Of a stretch of DNA of 64,000 nucleotides, positions 41,835 through 50,339 are shown in pieces (position 1 is the first letter of the stretch; every line of letters begins with the position of its first letter). The DNA is from an uncultured Paracoccaceae bacterium (GTDB lineage Bacteria > Pseudomonadota > Alphaproteobacteria > Rhodobacterales > Rhodobacteraceae). The notes beneath the pieces were generated by a model. That model saw nothing but the letters and a program-made list of their open reading frames with translations, ran no database searches and had not been told where the DNA came from. Made by a program: the position numbers and the translations under genes. The DNA lies in assembly GCA_947503175.1 (NCBI GenBank), contig CANNCO010000002.1, positions 558,001 to 622,000 on the forward strand, read 5' to 3'.

Positions 41835-42617
41835 TCAGTTGGCGAGTAGAAGCTCGGCACCGGACATGCTGAGCTTTTCGTGGATTCTGGGTGGTGGTTC
41901 GGCATCGCAGATCAGGACGTCTATTTCGGATAGGTCGCAGACCCGCGCCACCGAGAGCCGGGACAGTTTGGAGCTGTCCATAAGAAGAACCCGGCGCTGG
42001 GCGTTGGCCAGAAGAACACGTTTGCTTTCGGTATCCTCAAGCGAATAGTCGAAGACGACACCGTTGTCGGACAGGCTAGAAGCGCCGATGAACACGGTGT
42101 CGAAATTCAGTTGGCTGAGATGGTCCGCGGCGCGTGCCCCGATGATTGAAGGTTCGGTGCCAGACACCAAACCGCCCGGCAAGTAGACGTGTGGCCGGGC
42201 GTTTGCGAGAAGCGCCGCAATCCTGAGCGACGTGGTGTAAACGGAAACGGGCAACTCAGAGAGTTCCTTTGCCAATTGGAAAGTGGTTGTACCGATATCT
42301 AGAGCCACAGTTTGGCCAGCCGACACGAGTTTCGCCGCCGCACGAGCAATGGCTTGCTTGGCGGCCATGTTCTTGGTCGCTCGCGCATCGACGTCGGGCT
42401 CGATGAGGTCGATGCGCTCCGGTGATGTGCGCCGAACAGGTGCGGCACCGCCGTGCGTACGCTCCAAAAGGCCGATTTCCGCAAGCTTGTCCAAGTCCCG
42501 TCGCAGTGTGGCTTCCGAGGCCCCGCAGGCATCTGTCAACTCTCGCACAGTTACGAAGCCCTGGGTCTTGAGTTGACGCAAGATCATCTCGTGGCGTTGT
42601 GCTGTCGTGGTGCGCAT
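41835..42617 (-). CDS. DeoR/GlpR family transcriptional regulator
   Basis: The 260-residue regulator has a DeoR-type helix-turn-helix (about 1-60; RHEMILRQLKTQGFVTVRELTDACGASEATLRRDLDKLAEIGLLERTHGGA) and the DeoR C-terminal sensor (about 80-240; ALDIGTTTFQLAKEL, GGLVSGTEPSIIGARA, FIGASSLSDNGVVFDY and the lysine in ESKRVLL), which binds phosphorylated sugars. The ATG at 42617 follows GAGGAAAG. It lies upstream of and reads in the same direction as the BtpA-kinase-HAD genes, opposite the dehydrogenase/ABC genes. The shared gap is full of CAATCA-type repeats, which suggests autoregulation and control of both arms. Confidence 0.9.
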   Translation of the reverse strand: MRTTTAQRHEMILRQLKTQGFVTVRELTDACGASEATLRRDLDKLAEIGLLERTHGGAAPVRRTSPERIDLIEPDVDARATKNMAAKQAIARAAAKLVSAGQTVALDIGTTTFQLAKELSELPVSVYTTSLRIAALLANARPHVYLPGGLVSGTEPSIIGARAADHLSQLNFDTVFIGASSLSDNGVVFDYSLEDTESKRVLLANAQRRVLLMDSSKLSRLSVARVCDLSEIDVLICDAEPPPRIHEKLSMSGAELLLAN

Positions 42618-42790
42618 GGCTGGTGCTTTCCTCAATCCCTGCACTTTCTAAGCTATCACAAACAATCGCTCACTCAATAAAAAACGTCAAACTCAATCAC
42701 TGCTCAATCACTAAATGATTGGCAATGATTGTTTCTGGTTGACTAGCGCCCTCGGCGATGCAAACTAGAACTGCTTCATCGGGGGATGCA
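42618..42790. promoter_or_regulatory. Divergent operator region with repeated CAATCA half-sites
   Basis: The AT-rich gap between the DeoR and SDR genes contains CTCAATCACT at 42692-42701 and 42703-42712 (11-base period). The opposite-orientation unit AATGATTG occurs at 42714-42721 and 42724-42731 (10-base period). AAACAATC near 42660 and GATTGTTT near 42727 form an outer inverted pair. This density of related half-sites is what a multi-site DeoR-family operator looks like. Confidence 0.55.
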
Positions 42791-43549
42791 ATGTCTCGTG
42801 TTGTCTTAGTCACCGGTGCCGGAAGCGGGATTGGCCTAGCCTCCGCCAAGGCATTTGAGCGCAACGGCGATACGCTGGCCGTGGCAGATCTGTCGCTTGC
42901 TGACGCAGAGCGTGCGGCCGCGGACATCGGCGGGGCAATGGCCATTGAAATGGACGTCCGCGACGAGGCCCAGGTCGTTGCCGGCATCTCGGCCGTCGTC
43001 AAGACTTTTGGCCGGGTCGACGTACTTCACGCCAATGCCGGCGTCTCCAGCATGAAGCCGGCGGTCGAGTTGACCATCGAGGACTGGGAATACAATTTCG
43101 ATGTGAACGCGCGCGGGGTCTTTCTGACCAACCGCGAAGTGGTGAAGCATTTCCTGAAACGCGGCGGAGGCGGTGTCATCGTGAACACCGCCTCGCTGGC
43201 AGCGAAAGTGGGCGCACCGTTGCTGGCCCATTATTCGGCCAGCAAGTTTGCGGTTATCGGCTGGACCCAGGCGCTAGCGCGTGAGGTGGCCTCAGAGGGC
43301 ATTCGCGTGAATGCTGTCTGCCCGGGCTTCGTCAAGACCCCGATGCAAGACCGGGAGGTGGTCTGGGAAGCCGAACTGCGCGGTATTAACCCCGACGAGG
43401 TCATCGCCGACTACATCGGCCAAACCCCGCTCGGCCGACTGGAAACGCCCGAGGATGTGGCGGGAGTTGTGGTGTTTCTCGCCTCGGAAGACGCCCGCTT
43501 CATGACGGGGCAGGGCATTAATGTAACCGGCGGCGTCTACATGACGTGA
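42791..43549 (+). CDS. SDR family oxidoreductase
   Basis: The 252-residue enzyme is a classical short-chain dehydrogenase. It has VVLVTGAGSGIGLASAKAF as the NAD(P)-binding TGxxxGIG motif, LHANAGVSS, then NTASLAA with the catalytic Ser, AHYSASKFAVIGWTQ with Tyr and Lys, and VCPGFVKTPM. An aspartate after the second strand (VADLSLADAE) suggests NAD preference. It likely oxidises a sugar alcohol or sugar imported by the ABC system that follows. GGGGGATGC precedes the ATG. It is the first gene of the plus-strand arm of the carbohydrate module. Confidence 0.92.
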   Translation: MSRVVLVTGAGSGIGLASAKAFERNGDTLAVADLSLADAERAAADIGGAMAIEMDVRDEAQVVAGISAVVKTFGRVDVLHANAGVSSMKPAVELTIEDWEYNFDVNARGVFLTNREVVKHFLKRGGGGVIVNTASLAAKVGAPLLAHYSASKFAVIGWTQALAREVASEGIRVNAVCPGFVKTPMQDREVVWEAELRGINPDEVIADYIGQTPLGRLETPEDVAGVVVFLASEDARFMTGQGINVTGGVYMT

Positions 43550-43594
43550 CGCGCCCGGACCGAAAGACCAACAGGAAGCAAGAAAGGGAAGAAC

Positions 43595-44836
43595 ATGAAT
43601 ACCTTGGACAGACGAATGATCATCCCGCCAGTGGCGTCCGCGCTCGCGCTCGCTGCCGGTATCGCGAGTGCCCAAGAGATCAACGTCATTATCGAGGAGG
43701 TGCCGGATTATGACATCGTCCGCGAACTGACAGAGCAGTTCATGGCGGACAACCCCGATATCACGGTGACCTTCGACGCGATGCCTTTCGACGCGATGCG
43801 CGACCGGATCCTGACGTCGTCGCTGGCACCGACCGCGACCTATGACATTATCATTATCGACAATCCTTGGTCCGAGGAATTCGCCAACGCAGGATATCTG
43901 GAGCCGCTCGACGGCTACATCGCCGCGACCGAGGGTTACGACTACGACGACTTCGTGCCGGCGCTGGCAGATATCAGCGTGGTCGGCGGCGCCACCTACG
44001 GCGTCCCGTATTACAATTACGCACTCGGCCTGATCGTCCGCCAAGACATTTTCGACGAACGCGGTCTGGAAACCCCGAAAACGATCGAGGATTACCAGAC
44101 GGTCGTCGCTGACCTCACCGAGGGCGACTTTTATGGCGCTGCCATGCAGCCCCAGCGGGGTTACAAGATCATGGAGGAGTGGAAGAACTGGCTTTATGCC
44201 AACGGCGGAGAGCTCTTCGACGCAGACGGTAACATCATTATCAACAACGAGGCGGCTGTAACGGCGCTGGAACAATACATCGAGACGTTCAACGCGGCGG
44301 CTCCGCCGAATTCGGGAAGCTGGGGCTTCGACGAAGCGTTGCGCGCCGTCGCGTCAGGCAGCGCCGCAACGATGCTCTCCTACAACTGGATGCTTCCGGC
44401 GTTGAATGCGGAAGGCGGAATGGCCGGCGATCTGGCGGGTAACTTCGCGCTGCACGAAGTGCCCGGTGGCAAGGCGGTCTTGGGCCTTTGGTCCTGGGGC
44501 ATCACGGCCAACTCCGAGAACAAGGACGCGGCATGGGAATACATCTCGTGGATTTCTGGTCCTGAAGTCGCGAAGCAAAGGGTGATCATGGGGGGCGCGC
44601 CGGTGCGCACGAGCGTCCTGAACGACCCGGAGGTCTGGGAACAGGGCTTCGGCGAAGATTACTATACAGTCTTGGCGGGTATTCTCGAGGACGCCGCCCC
44701 GCTATCGTCGGGCAACAACGCCGAAGAGCTGATCGAAGTGGTCGGAACCGAACTGAGCGCGGCCGTCTCGGGGCAGAAGACCGCCCAAGAGGCGCTGGAC
44801 GACGCTGCCGCAGGCATAGAGCGCGCCAACCGGTAG
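43595..44836 (+). CDS. Carbohydrate ABC transporter substrate-binding protein (CUT1 type)
   Basis: The 413-residue periplasmic protein has a signal peptide (MNTLDRRMIIPPVASALAL, cleavage after ASA) and the UgpB/MalE-type fold. It shows YDIVRELTEQFMADNPDITVTFDAMPFDAMRDRI, YDIIIIDNPWSEEFANAGYLEPLDGYI and a C-terminal AAWEYISWISGPEVAKQRVIMGGAPVR. It binds a sugar, polyol or glycerol-phosphate-like compound for the permeases downstream. A GC-rich hairpin after the stop could protect the upstream message and lower expression of the permeases relative to the binding protein. Confidence 0.92.
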   Translation: MNTLDRRMIIPPVASALALAAGIASAQEINVIIEEVPDYDIVRELTEQFMADNPDITVTFDAMPFDAMRDRILTSSLAPTATYDIIIIDNPWSEEFANAGYLEPLDGYIAATEGYDYDDFVPALADISVVGGATYGVPYYNYALGLIVRQDIFDERGLETPKTIEDYQTVVADLTEGDFYGAAMQPQRGYKIMEEWKNWLYANGGELFDADGNIIINNEAAVTALEQYIETFNAAAPPNSGSWGFDEALRAVASGSAATMLSYNWMLPALNAEGGMAGDLAGNFALHEVPGGKAVLGLWSWGITANSENKDAAWEYISWISGPEVAKQRVIMGGAPVRTSVLNDPEVWEQGFGEDYYTVLAGILEDAAPLSSGNNAEELIEVVGTELSAAVSGQKTAQEALDDAAAGIERANR

Positions 44837-44859
44837 GCGGAAGCTAGCGCCCGACATCC

Positions 44860-44886
44860 GCGGGGCCGCTTCAGCGGTGGCCCCGC
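44860..44886 (+). terminator. GC-rich intercistronic hairpin after the sugar-binding protein gene
   Basis: GCGGGGCC (44860-44867) pairs with GGCCCCGC (44879-44886), and an inner CCGC/GCGG extends the stem around a TTCA loop. There is no T-run, so it is more likely an mRNA-stabilising or attenuating stem-loop between binding protein and permease genes than a full terminator. Confidence 0.5.
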
Positions 44887-44919
44887 TCCCTTACGCCAAA
44901 GCCGCCCGGAGACGCTGCC

Positions 44920-45774
44920 TTGCATCTGAAGTACAAGATGATCGTACCGTTGGTGCTCGTCCTGTCGGCGATCATGCTCTACCCGCTGGCGTTTTCCGGC
45001 TGGTTGTCGTTCCAGGACTATCGGCTGACGCGCATTGACGAAGTTCATCCCGTCGGGTTGGAGAACTACCGCTTTGTCGCCACGGATCCGGCGTTCTTGA
45101 ATGCGATGCGGAATACGCTGACCTTCGTCTTCGGAGCCGTTACACTGGAATTGATCCTCGGCCTGTCACTCGCGCTCTTGGTGCAAAGACTTCGTATCAT
45201 GCGGGGGTTTGTGCGGTCGATCCTGCTTGCGCCCATGTTCATAACGCCGATCGCTGTGGGGCTCATGTTCCGTTTCCTGCTCAGTTCGGAGATCGGGGTC
45301 GTATCGCATTATCTGGGACTTCTCGGTCTCTCGGTCGACTGGTTCGGCCCGCAGATGGCACTTCTCACAATCATCCTGATCGACGTCTGGCAGTGGACGC
45401 CGTTCATGCTGCTGATGTTCTTGGCCGGACTCGAAGCACTTCCCAAGGCCCCGTTCGAGGCCGCGCGCGTCGACGGTGCCGGCCCATGGCTGACGTTTTC
45501 GCGCATCACGCTGCCGATGCTGATGCCGGTGATCGTCGTGGCGCTGATCATCCGCGCGCTCGATGCGTTCAAGGTCTTTGAGTATGTCTTCGCGACCACC
45601 CGGGGAGGACCGGGAGACCAGACCGTCACCATCATGTACTTCATCTACCAGACCGGGTTCCGGTTCTTCCGGATGGGCGAGGCCGCAGCAGCCGCCGTCA
45701 TGCTGATCGCGGTGATCTTGGTGTTGGTTGTGGCGCTTGTGAAGTTTTCCAAAATCGACAGGTCGAAAGGCTGA
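44920..45774 (+). CDS. Sugar ABC transporter permease (MalF/UgpA type)
   Basis: The 284-residue inner-membrane protein has about six helices and the binding-protein-dependent permease motif EAARVDGAGPWLTFSRITLPMLMPVI (EAA loop near residue 185), which docks on the ATPase. The N-terminal segment MIVPLVLVLSAIMLYPLAFSGWLSF and KVFEYVFATTRGGPGDQT are typical of the MalF/UgpA side. Translation most likely starts at TTG 44920 with GGAGAC eight bases before it; the first in-frame ATG (44938) is too far from that site. It overlaps the second permease gene by one base. Confidence 0.9.
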   Translation: MHLKYKMIVPLVLVLSAIMLYPLAFSGWLSFQDYRLTRIDEVHPVGLENYRFVATDPAFLNAMRNTLTFVFGAVTLELILGLSLALLVQRLRIMRGFVRSILLAPMFITPIAVGLMFRFLLSSEIGVVSHYLGLLGLSVDWFGPQMALLTIILIDVWQWTPFMLLMFLAGLEALPKAPFEAARVDGAGPWLTFSRITLPMLMPVIVVALIIRALDAFKVFEYVFATTRGGPGDQTVTIMYFIYQTGFRFFRMGEAAAAAVMLIAVILVLVVALVKFSKIDRSKG

Positions 45775-46595
45775 TGTTCGATTATCCGAACCTCGGGGCC
45801 CGCGTGGCCGCCACGATCGCAATCATCCTTGCGCTATTCTTGGTGCTTTTTCCGTTCGTCTGGGTGTTTCTCGAGTCGATCAAACCGCCCGAGTTGGGCG
45901 CGCGGCCGGATGTCTGGGTCTTCACGCCCTCCTGGGCGAACTGGCAGGAGGTGGCCTTCGAAAGCGACGTCCCGCTCAACATCGCCAACTCGTTTTTCGT
46001 TGCAGCGGTGACCGTCCTGATCTCGCTTCTCTGTGGCGCACCCGCCGCCTATGCCTTTTCCCGCTTTCGCGGCTTCAGCGGGGCGCGATACGGGATCCTC
46101 GGAGCCGAGATGATGCCACCGGCCATCCTAATCTTGCCCTTCTTCCTGCTACTTTATCACCTACAGCTTATCGACTCGCGGATCGGCGTCATCGCGGCGC
46201 ATCTGACTTTCGTGCTGCCGGTCGTAACGTGGTTTCTGATCGGGTTCTTCGATGAGGTGCCAAAAGATCTGGAATCCCAAGCCATGATCGACGGCTTCAC
46301 GCGATTTCAGGCCTTCTATCTCGTCATTTTGCCCGCCGTGCGCCCCGGTTTGGCCGCCGCGGCTGTCTTCGGCTTCGTTCTGTCATGGAATGACCTTTTC
46401 TATGCGCTTTTGCTGACTGGGAGCGAAAGCCGGACGCTGCCTGTCGCCATCGCCGGGTTCTGGACGTTCCGCGGGATCGAGATGGGCAAAATGGCCGTCG
46501 CCATCCTGATCGCCATCATTCCCGTTCTGATCCTGTCTCACTCGATCCAGAAACACCTGATCCGCGGCATAGGCGGCGGCGCGGTGAAGTATTGA
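45774..46595 (+). CDS. Sugar ABC transporter permease (MalG/UgpE type)
   Basis: The 273-residue inner-membrane protein has about six helices: an N-terminal helix LALFLVLFPFVWVFLESIKPP, ANSFFVAAVTVLISLLCGAPAAYAFSRFRG, and an EAA-type loop DLESQAMIDGFTRFQAFYLVILPAVRPGLAAAAVFGFVLSWND. It pairs with the first permease to form the channel. The TGATG overlap shows coupling. It ends 13 bases before the ATPase gene. Confidence 0.92.
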   Translation: MFDYPNLGARVAATIAIILALFLVLFPFVWVFLESIKPPELGARPDVWVFTPSWANWQEVAFESDVPLNIANSFFVAAVTVLISLLCGAPAAYAFSRFRGFSGARYGILGAEMMPPAILILPFFLLLYHLQLIDSRIGVIAAHLTFVLPVVTWFLIGFFDEVPKDLESQAMIDGFTRFQAFYLVILPAVRPGLAAAAVFGFVLSWNDLFYALLLTGSESRTLPVAIAGFWTFRGIEMGKMAVAILIAIIPVLILSHSIQKHLIRGIGGGAVKY

Positions 46596-46608
46596 AAGGA
46601 ATGTAACG

Positions 46609-47679
46609 GTGGCGTTCGTCGGCCTCGAGGGTCTAAGCAAAGCATTCCAGGGCGTCGAGGTCCTGGATTCGATCGACCTCGATATCGAGCGGGGCGACTT
46701 CACCGTGCTGCTGGGCCCGTCAGGATGTGGCAAGTCCACGACCCTTCGACTGATCGCGGGTCTTGATTCGGTGTCGCGCGGGCGGATCACAATCGACGGG
46801 CGCGACGTAACGGCGCTCGAGCCGCGCCTCCGAGATATCGCGATGGTGTTTCAGAACTACGCGCTCTACCCGACGATGACGGTGGAGCAGAACATGGGCT
46901 TCGGTCTGAAAGCGCAGAAATTGCCAACCGAGACGATCCAGTCGAAGGTCGGGGAAGCTGCGGAGCTCTTGGGCCTGACGGACTTTCTCGACCGCAGACC
47001 CGGTGCGCTCTCCGGCGGGCAACAACAGCGCGTCGCCATCGGCCGCGCGATCGTGCGGGAGCCAAAGCTCTTTCTGTTCGATGAGCCTCTGTCGAACCTC
47101 GACGCCAAGCTGCGCGCGGGCATGCGCGAAGAAATCAAGCACCTGCACCAGCGTCTCGATGCAACGACAATCTACGTCACCCACGACCAGGAAGAGGCGA
47201 TGACGATGGCCGACAGGATCGTGATAATGAACGGCGGCCAGATCGAGCAAATCGGAACGCCCGAGGACATCTATTTCCGGCCCGCAACGCGTATGGTGGC
47301 CAGCTTCATCGGCAGCCCCGAGATGAACATTTTCGCCGGGACGATGACAGACAACGGCATTGATACCGGTTTGGGAATCCTGACTAAAGGCCCCGGTGCC
47401 GTCGGGACGAAGCTCCAAGTGGGCATTCGGCCTGACGACCTTCAACTGGTTACCGAGGACAAAAAACTGCCCGAGGGGCCGACGATCGACTGCCGGATCG
47501 GCTTGGTCGAACTCCTTGGACCGCGGGCGATCCTGCATCTCCGCGCACCGGACGAGACCGAGTTGACGGCCGTGGTATCCTACGAAGATCTGAAGGCGGC
47601 GTCGGGCGAGACGGCAAGATTCTTGATCCCGAGTTCTGCACTCCATATCTTCGACGATGCAACCGGTGAGCGGCTGTGA
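46609..47679 (+). CDS. Sugar ABC transporter ATP-binding protein (UgpC/MsmK type)
   Basis: The 356-residue ATPase has Walker A LLGPSGCGKSTTLRLIAG (near residues 34-50), Q-loop MVFQNYALYPTMTVEQNMGFGLK, signature ALSGGQQQRVAIGRAIVREPKLFLFDEPLSNLDAKLR and switch VTHDQEEAMTMADRI. A C-terminal TOBE/MalK-type regulatory domain (about 240-355) follows, with VGIRPDDLQL. It powers import of the sugar bound by the upstream periplasmic protein. The start is GTG with AAAGGAATG before it. It closes the plus arm of the carbohydrate module. Confidence 0.93.
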   Translation: MAFVGLEGLSKAFQGVEVLDSIDLDIERGDFTVLLGPSGCGKSTTLRLIAGLDSVSRGRITIDGRDVTALEPRLRDIAMVFQNYALYPTMTVEQNMGFGLKAQKLPTETIQSKVGEAAELLGLTDFLDRRPGALSGGQQQRVAIGRAIVREPKLFLFDEPLSNLDAKLRAGMREEIKHLHQRLDATTIYVTHDQEEAMTMADRIVIMNGGQIEQIGTPEDIYFRPATRMVASFIGSPEMNIFAGTMTDNGIDTGLGILTKGPGAVGTKLQVGIRPDDLQLVTEDKKLPEGPTIDCRIGLVELLGPRAILHLRAPDETELTAVVSYEDLKAASGETARFLIPSSALHIFDDATGERL

Positions 47680-47859
47680 TCATCAGTTAAAGGTGCTTCC
47701 TGTGGAGGGGAGGCCCGAAACAGCTTTCTGGGGGGCGCCTCGGGCTATATCCAGACTTGCCGCCGCGCATCGACCCAACATCTGCTTCTGCCGCGCACCA
47801 GCCACTCAATGGCCCGGGGTTAGATATGAATGTCGCCTGTCGCGACCATGTGAGTGCCA

Positions 47860-47900
47860 GCCCCTTTCGCCAGCCATCAAGCATGACTGGCGAAAGGGGC
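47860..47900. repeat. Perfect 14-base inverted repeat (long hairpin)
   Basis: GCCCCTTTCGCCAG at 47860-47873 is perfectly inverted at 47887-47900, around a 13-base loop. It lies 180 bases after the ATPase gene, at the front of a decayed TonB-receptor region. No T-run follows, so classical termination is uncertain. Confidence 0.7.
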
Positions 47901-47939
47901 CTGAATGAGGGTAGCGGACTGCGCGGCTTGGCAGCGGGT

Positions 47940-48487
47940 TCGCGGTTTTCGGTAGTGCTGCCTATACCCAACCCGACCTTCATGGAACAAGGTGAAAGGG
48001 CGCGCAGCTTCGAAGTGGGCATGTCCCATGGCGGCAGTTCCGTGTTCCGCGACGGCGGCGAGTTCAGCGCAAAGGTGAACATCGGTCAGACCCACATCCG
48101 AGACATCACATCCTATGCGACACCGTCGATGGTCCCGATCACCCAAGCATCGCTCGAGGGGCTGGAGCTGGAGGCATCCTACAGCCTTATCAGCGGCCTT
48201 TACTTCGACCTAGAATGTCTTGGCCAAGACATTCTAGGTCGCGGCCGGTTCTCGTGATCCCTGGAGCTTGTCCGTCAAAGGTGCAGACCTGATCAGATAT
48301 ACCATACCCTCCGACGCCGGGTCCGCATTCCGCCGGGAGCAGTGGAAGCCCGTCAGAGCCCGGGGGCGTGATTGGACGGCTCTGGATCTGCTGTCGCGGA
48401 CCCGCTGGAACCCGCTACATCAGCCCTGCAGTCTCCGGCATCCCCGGGCCGGGCCGCTTCGGTCCAACCCCAAAGGCACGGTCATGA
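47940..48487 (+). pseudogene. TonB-dependent receptor relic (C-terminal barrel)
   Basis: One frame reads LPIPNPTFMEQGERARSFEVGMSHGG, EFSAKVNIGQTHIRDITSYA and ITQASLEGLELEASYSLISGLYF, which is the late barrel of a TonB-dependent receptor (PNPNLKPExxxxFEIG, IxRAxIxGxELExxY). It is then broken by a perfect 34-base palindrome. A different frame further on reads RYISPAVSGIPGPGRFGP up to a stop near 48487, like the receptor's last strands. Start, plug and most of the barrel are missing. It is a frameshifted, truncated pseudogene; the former ligand is unknown. Confidence 0.55.
48207..48240. repeat. Perfect 34-base palindrome
   Basis: GACCTAGAATGTCTTGG (48207-48223) is followed directly by its exact reverse complement (48224-48240) with no spacer. 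It sits inside the TonB-receptor relic. It may be a small mobile or recombination-generated palindrome, a protein-binding site or an inversion scar. Confidence 0.85.
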
Positions 48488-49534
48488 GGTCAGTGGTATC
48501 AGGTCCTTTGGCCGCCATCCGATCCTCAGGTCTCGCGCCTTGCTCTTCGCACTGACGGGGTCGGTCACGGCAACAAGGGCCAGCCCCCCCGCGCGGACCA
48601 GCGAACGGGTCTGACTGCCAAGATAGTTCTGGGTTTCGATGGATGCTGCCAGCGTTGCCATTTCGGTATCCGGCGCAAGGCTGATGGCCTCTTTGCGCAG
48701 CATGAACTTCCGGGCGCCCGGCTCCAAACCGTCGCTCTTTTGCAGTTCCACCTCGGAACCTTCCGGGAACAGGCCCATCAGCACATCTCCCCGCCGTACA
48801 ACCTCGAGTTCCAGAATGTTGGCGCCGCCAAGAAAATCGGCGGCGAACTCTGTCCGGGGTTGGCCATAAAGCTCTTCGGGCGCTCCACGCTGCTCGACCC
48901 GACCGCCATTCATCAGGATTACCGTATCGGCAAGCGCCAAAGCCTCATCCTGATCATGCGTCACGAAGATCGTGGTCAGTCCAAGCGTTTCGTGCAGCCG
49001 TTTCAGTTCGATCTGCATGTCTTCGCGCAGCCGCGCATCAAGGTTGGACAGCGGCTCATCGAGCAGCAGAAGATCGGGCTCGGCGACAATGGAGCGCGCA
49101 AGCGCAACGCGTTGCTGCTGGCCGCCCGACAGTTGACGCGGATAACGCTCCGTGAACTGGTCGAGTTGTACGAGGGCAAGCGCGTCATGGGCACGCCTCT
49201 CCTGTTCAGCCCGGGAAGCCTGACTGCGCATTCTGAGTGGAAACCTGACATTCTCCAGAACACTGAGATGTGGCAGCAGGGCATAGCTTTGGAACATCAG
49301 GGCGATGTTGCGCATTTCCGGAGGCAGTCCGGTCACGACACGCCCGTTGATGACGATATCGCCACTGCTCGGCGTCTCCAGACCGGCAATAATGCGAAGA
49401 AGCGTACTTTTTCCGCAGCCGCTCGGCCCGAGAAGAGCAACGAACTCGCCCTTGGCGACCTCGAGGTCGAAGGCATTGAGAACCGTCTGTTTGCCGAAGC
49501 GTTTTACGACGGATTGGACGACTAGCTGTGTCAT
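48482..49534 (-). CDS. Spermidine/putrescine-type ABC transporter ATP-binding protein (PotA-like)
   Basis: The 350-residue ATPase has Walker A LLGPSGCGKSTLLRIIAG (near residue 35), Q-loop LMFQSYALLPHLSVLENVRFPL, signature QLSGGQQQRVALARSIVAEPDLLLLDEPLSNLDARLR and switch VTHDQDEALALADTV. A C-terminal TOBE domain (about 270-345) follows. It groups with PotA/FbpC-type importers of polyamines, organic amines or iron. The ATG at 49534 is preferred over a TTG five codons upstream. It is the last gene of a minus-strand binding protein-permease-permease-ATPase operon. Confidence 0.9.
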   Translation of the reverse strand: MTQLVVQSVVKRFGKQTVLNAFDLEVAKGEFVALLGPSGCGKSTLLRIIAGLETPSSGDIVINGRVVTGLPPEMRNIALMFQSYALLPHLSVLENVRFPLRMRSQASRAEQERRAHDALALVQLDQFTERYPRQLSGGQQQRVALARSIVAEPDLLLLDEPLSNLDARLREDMQIELKRLHETLGLTTIFVTHDQDEALALADTVILMNGGRVEQRGAPEELYGQPRTEFAADFLGGANILELEVVRRGDVLMGLFPEGSEVELQKSDGLEPGARKFMLRKEAISLAPDTEMATLAASIETQNYLGSQTRSLVRAGGLALVAVTDPVSAKSKARDLRIGWRPKDLIPLTS

Positions 49535-49541
49535 TGGACTC

Positions 49542-50339
49542 TCAGGCAATTTTGGACAGACCGAAGATCCGGTCGAGAAGCAGAACCATGAAGATGGTCA
49601 GGAGGATCATGATCGTGGAAACCGCCGCAACAGACGGGTCGGGGCTGAACTCAAGTGTCGAATAGATGCGCATGGGAAGCGTTTCGACATTCGGTGCCCG
49701 CATGAACAGAGCAATCACTGCGTCATCGAATGATATGTTGAAGGCGAAAAAGGCGCCTGCGGCCATTCCGGTGCGGCATTGCGGAAGGATCACAAGAAGA
49801 TAGCGTTGCCACCAGCGCGCGCCCATGATCCGCGCCGCCTCGTCCAGATGCGGATCCATGTCGATCAGGTTCGCCGAGACGGTGCGAATGACATAAGGTA
49901 ACGTGATGACCGTATGGCCGATCACAAGTCCGGTCAGCGAAGGCCCGTCGCCATAGCGGCTGAAAACAATCAACAATCCGATGGCAAAGATAAGTGACGG
50001 CAGAAGCAGGGGCGAAAGAAAGATCGCGCTAAGGAAGGACCGGCCGGGAAAGCGAAAGCGCGACAGGGCGATGGCGGCGGGTGTACCGAGGGCCACCGAG
50101 GCAGCCACGGTGAAAAGCGCCAATTTCAGGCTGGTCCAGCCCGCCGAAAGGTATGCGTCCGAGTTGAAGACCTCGGTGTACCAGCGCAGCGAAAACCCGG
50201 GCGGCGGAAATACCAGGAACTGGCTGGTGGAAAGCGAACTGGCGATCACGACGATCAGTGGAACCAGCATGTAGACTGCAATCGCCAATACAAAAGTTAT
50301 GGAAAGCAGCTTGACGAAACCCGGCGTTGCGGCGGTCAT
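49542..50339 (-). CDS. Spermidine/putrescine-type ABC transporter permease (PotC-like)
   Basis: The 265-residue membrane protein has about six helices and the PotC-type features FSLRWYTEVFNSDAYLSAGWTSLKLALFT and LDEAARIMGARWWQRYLLVILPQCRTGMAAGAFFAFNISFDD, the latter being the EAA loop that contacts the ATPase. It forms the channel with the adjacent PotB-like subunit. Its ATG overlaps the stop of that gene (ATGA). The ATPase gene follows after seven bases. Confidence 0.92.
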   Translation of the reverse strand: MTAATPGFVKLLSITFVLAIAVYMLVPLIVVIASSLSTSQFLVFPPPGFSLRWYTEVFNSDAYLSAGWTSLKLALFTVAASVALGTPAAIALSRFRFPGRSFLSAIFLSPLLLPSLIFAIGLLIVFSRYGDGPSLTGLVIGHTVITLPYVIRTVSANLIDMDPHLDEAARIMGARWWQRYLLVILPQCRTGMAAGAFFAFNISFDDAVIALFMRAPNVETLPMRIYSTLEFSPDPSVAAVSTIMILLTIFMVLLLDRIFGLSKIA

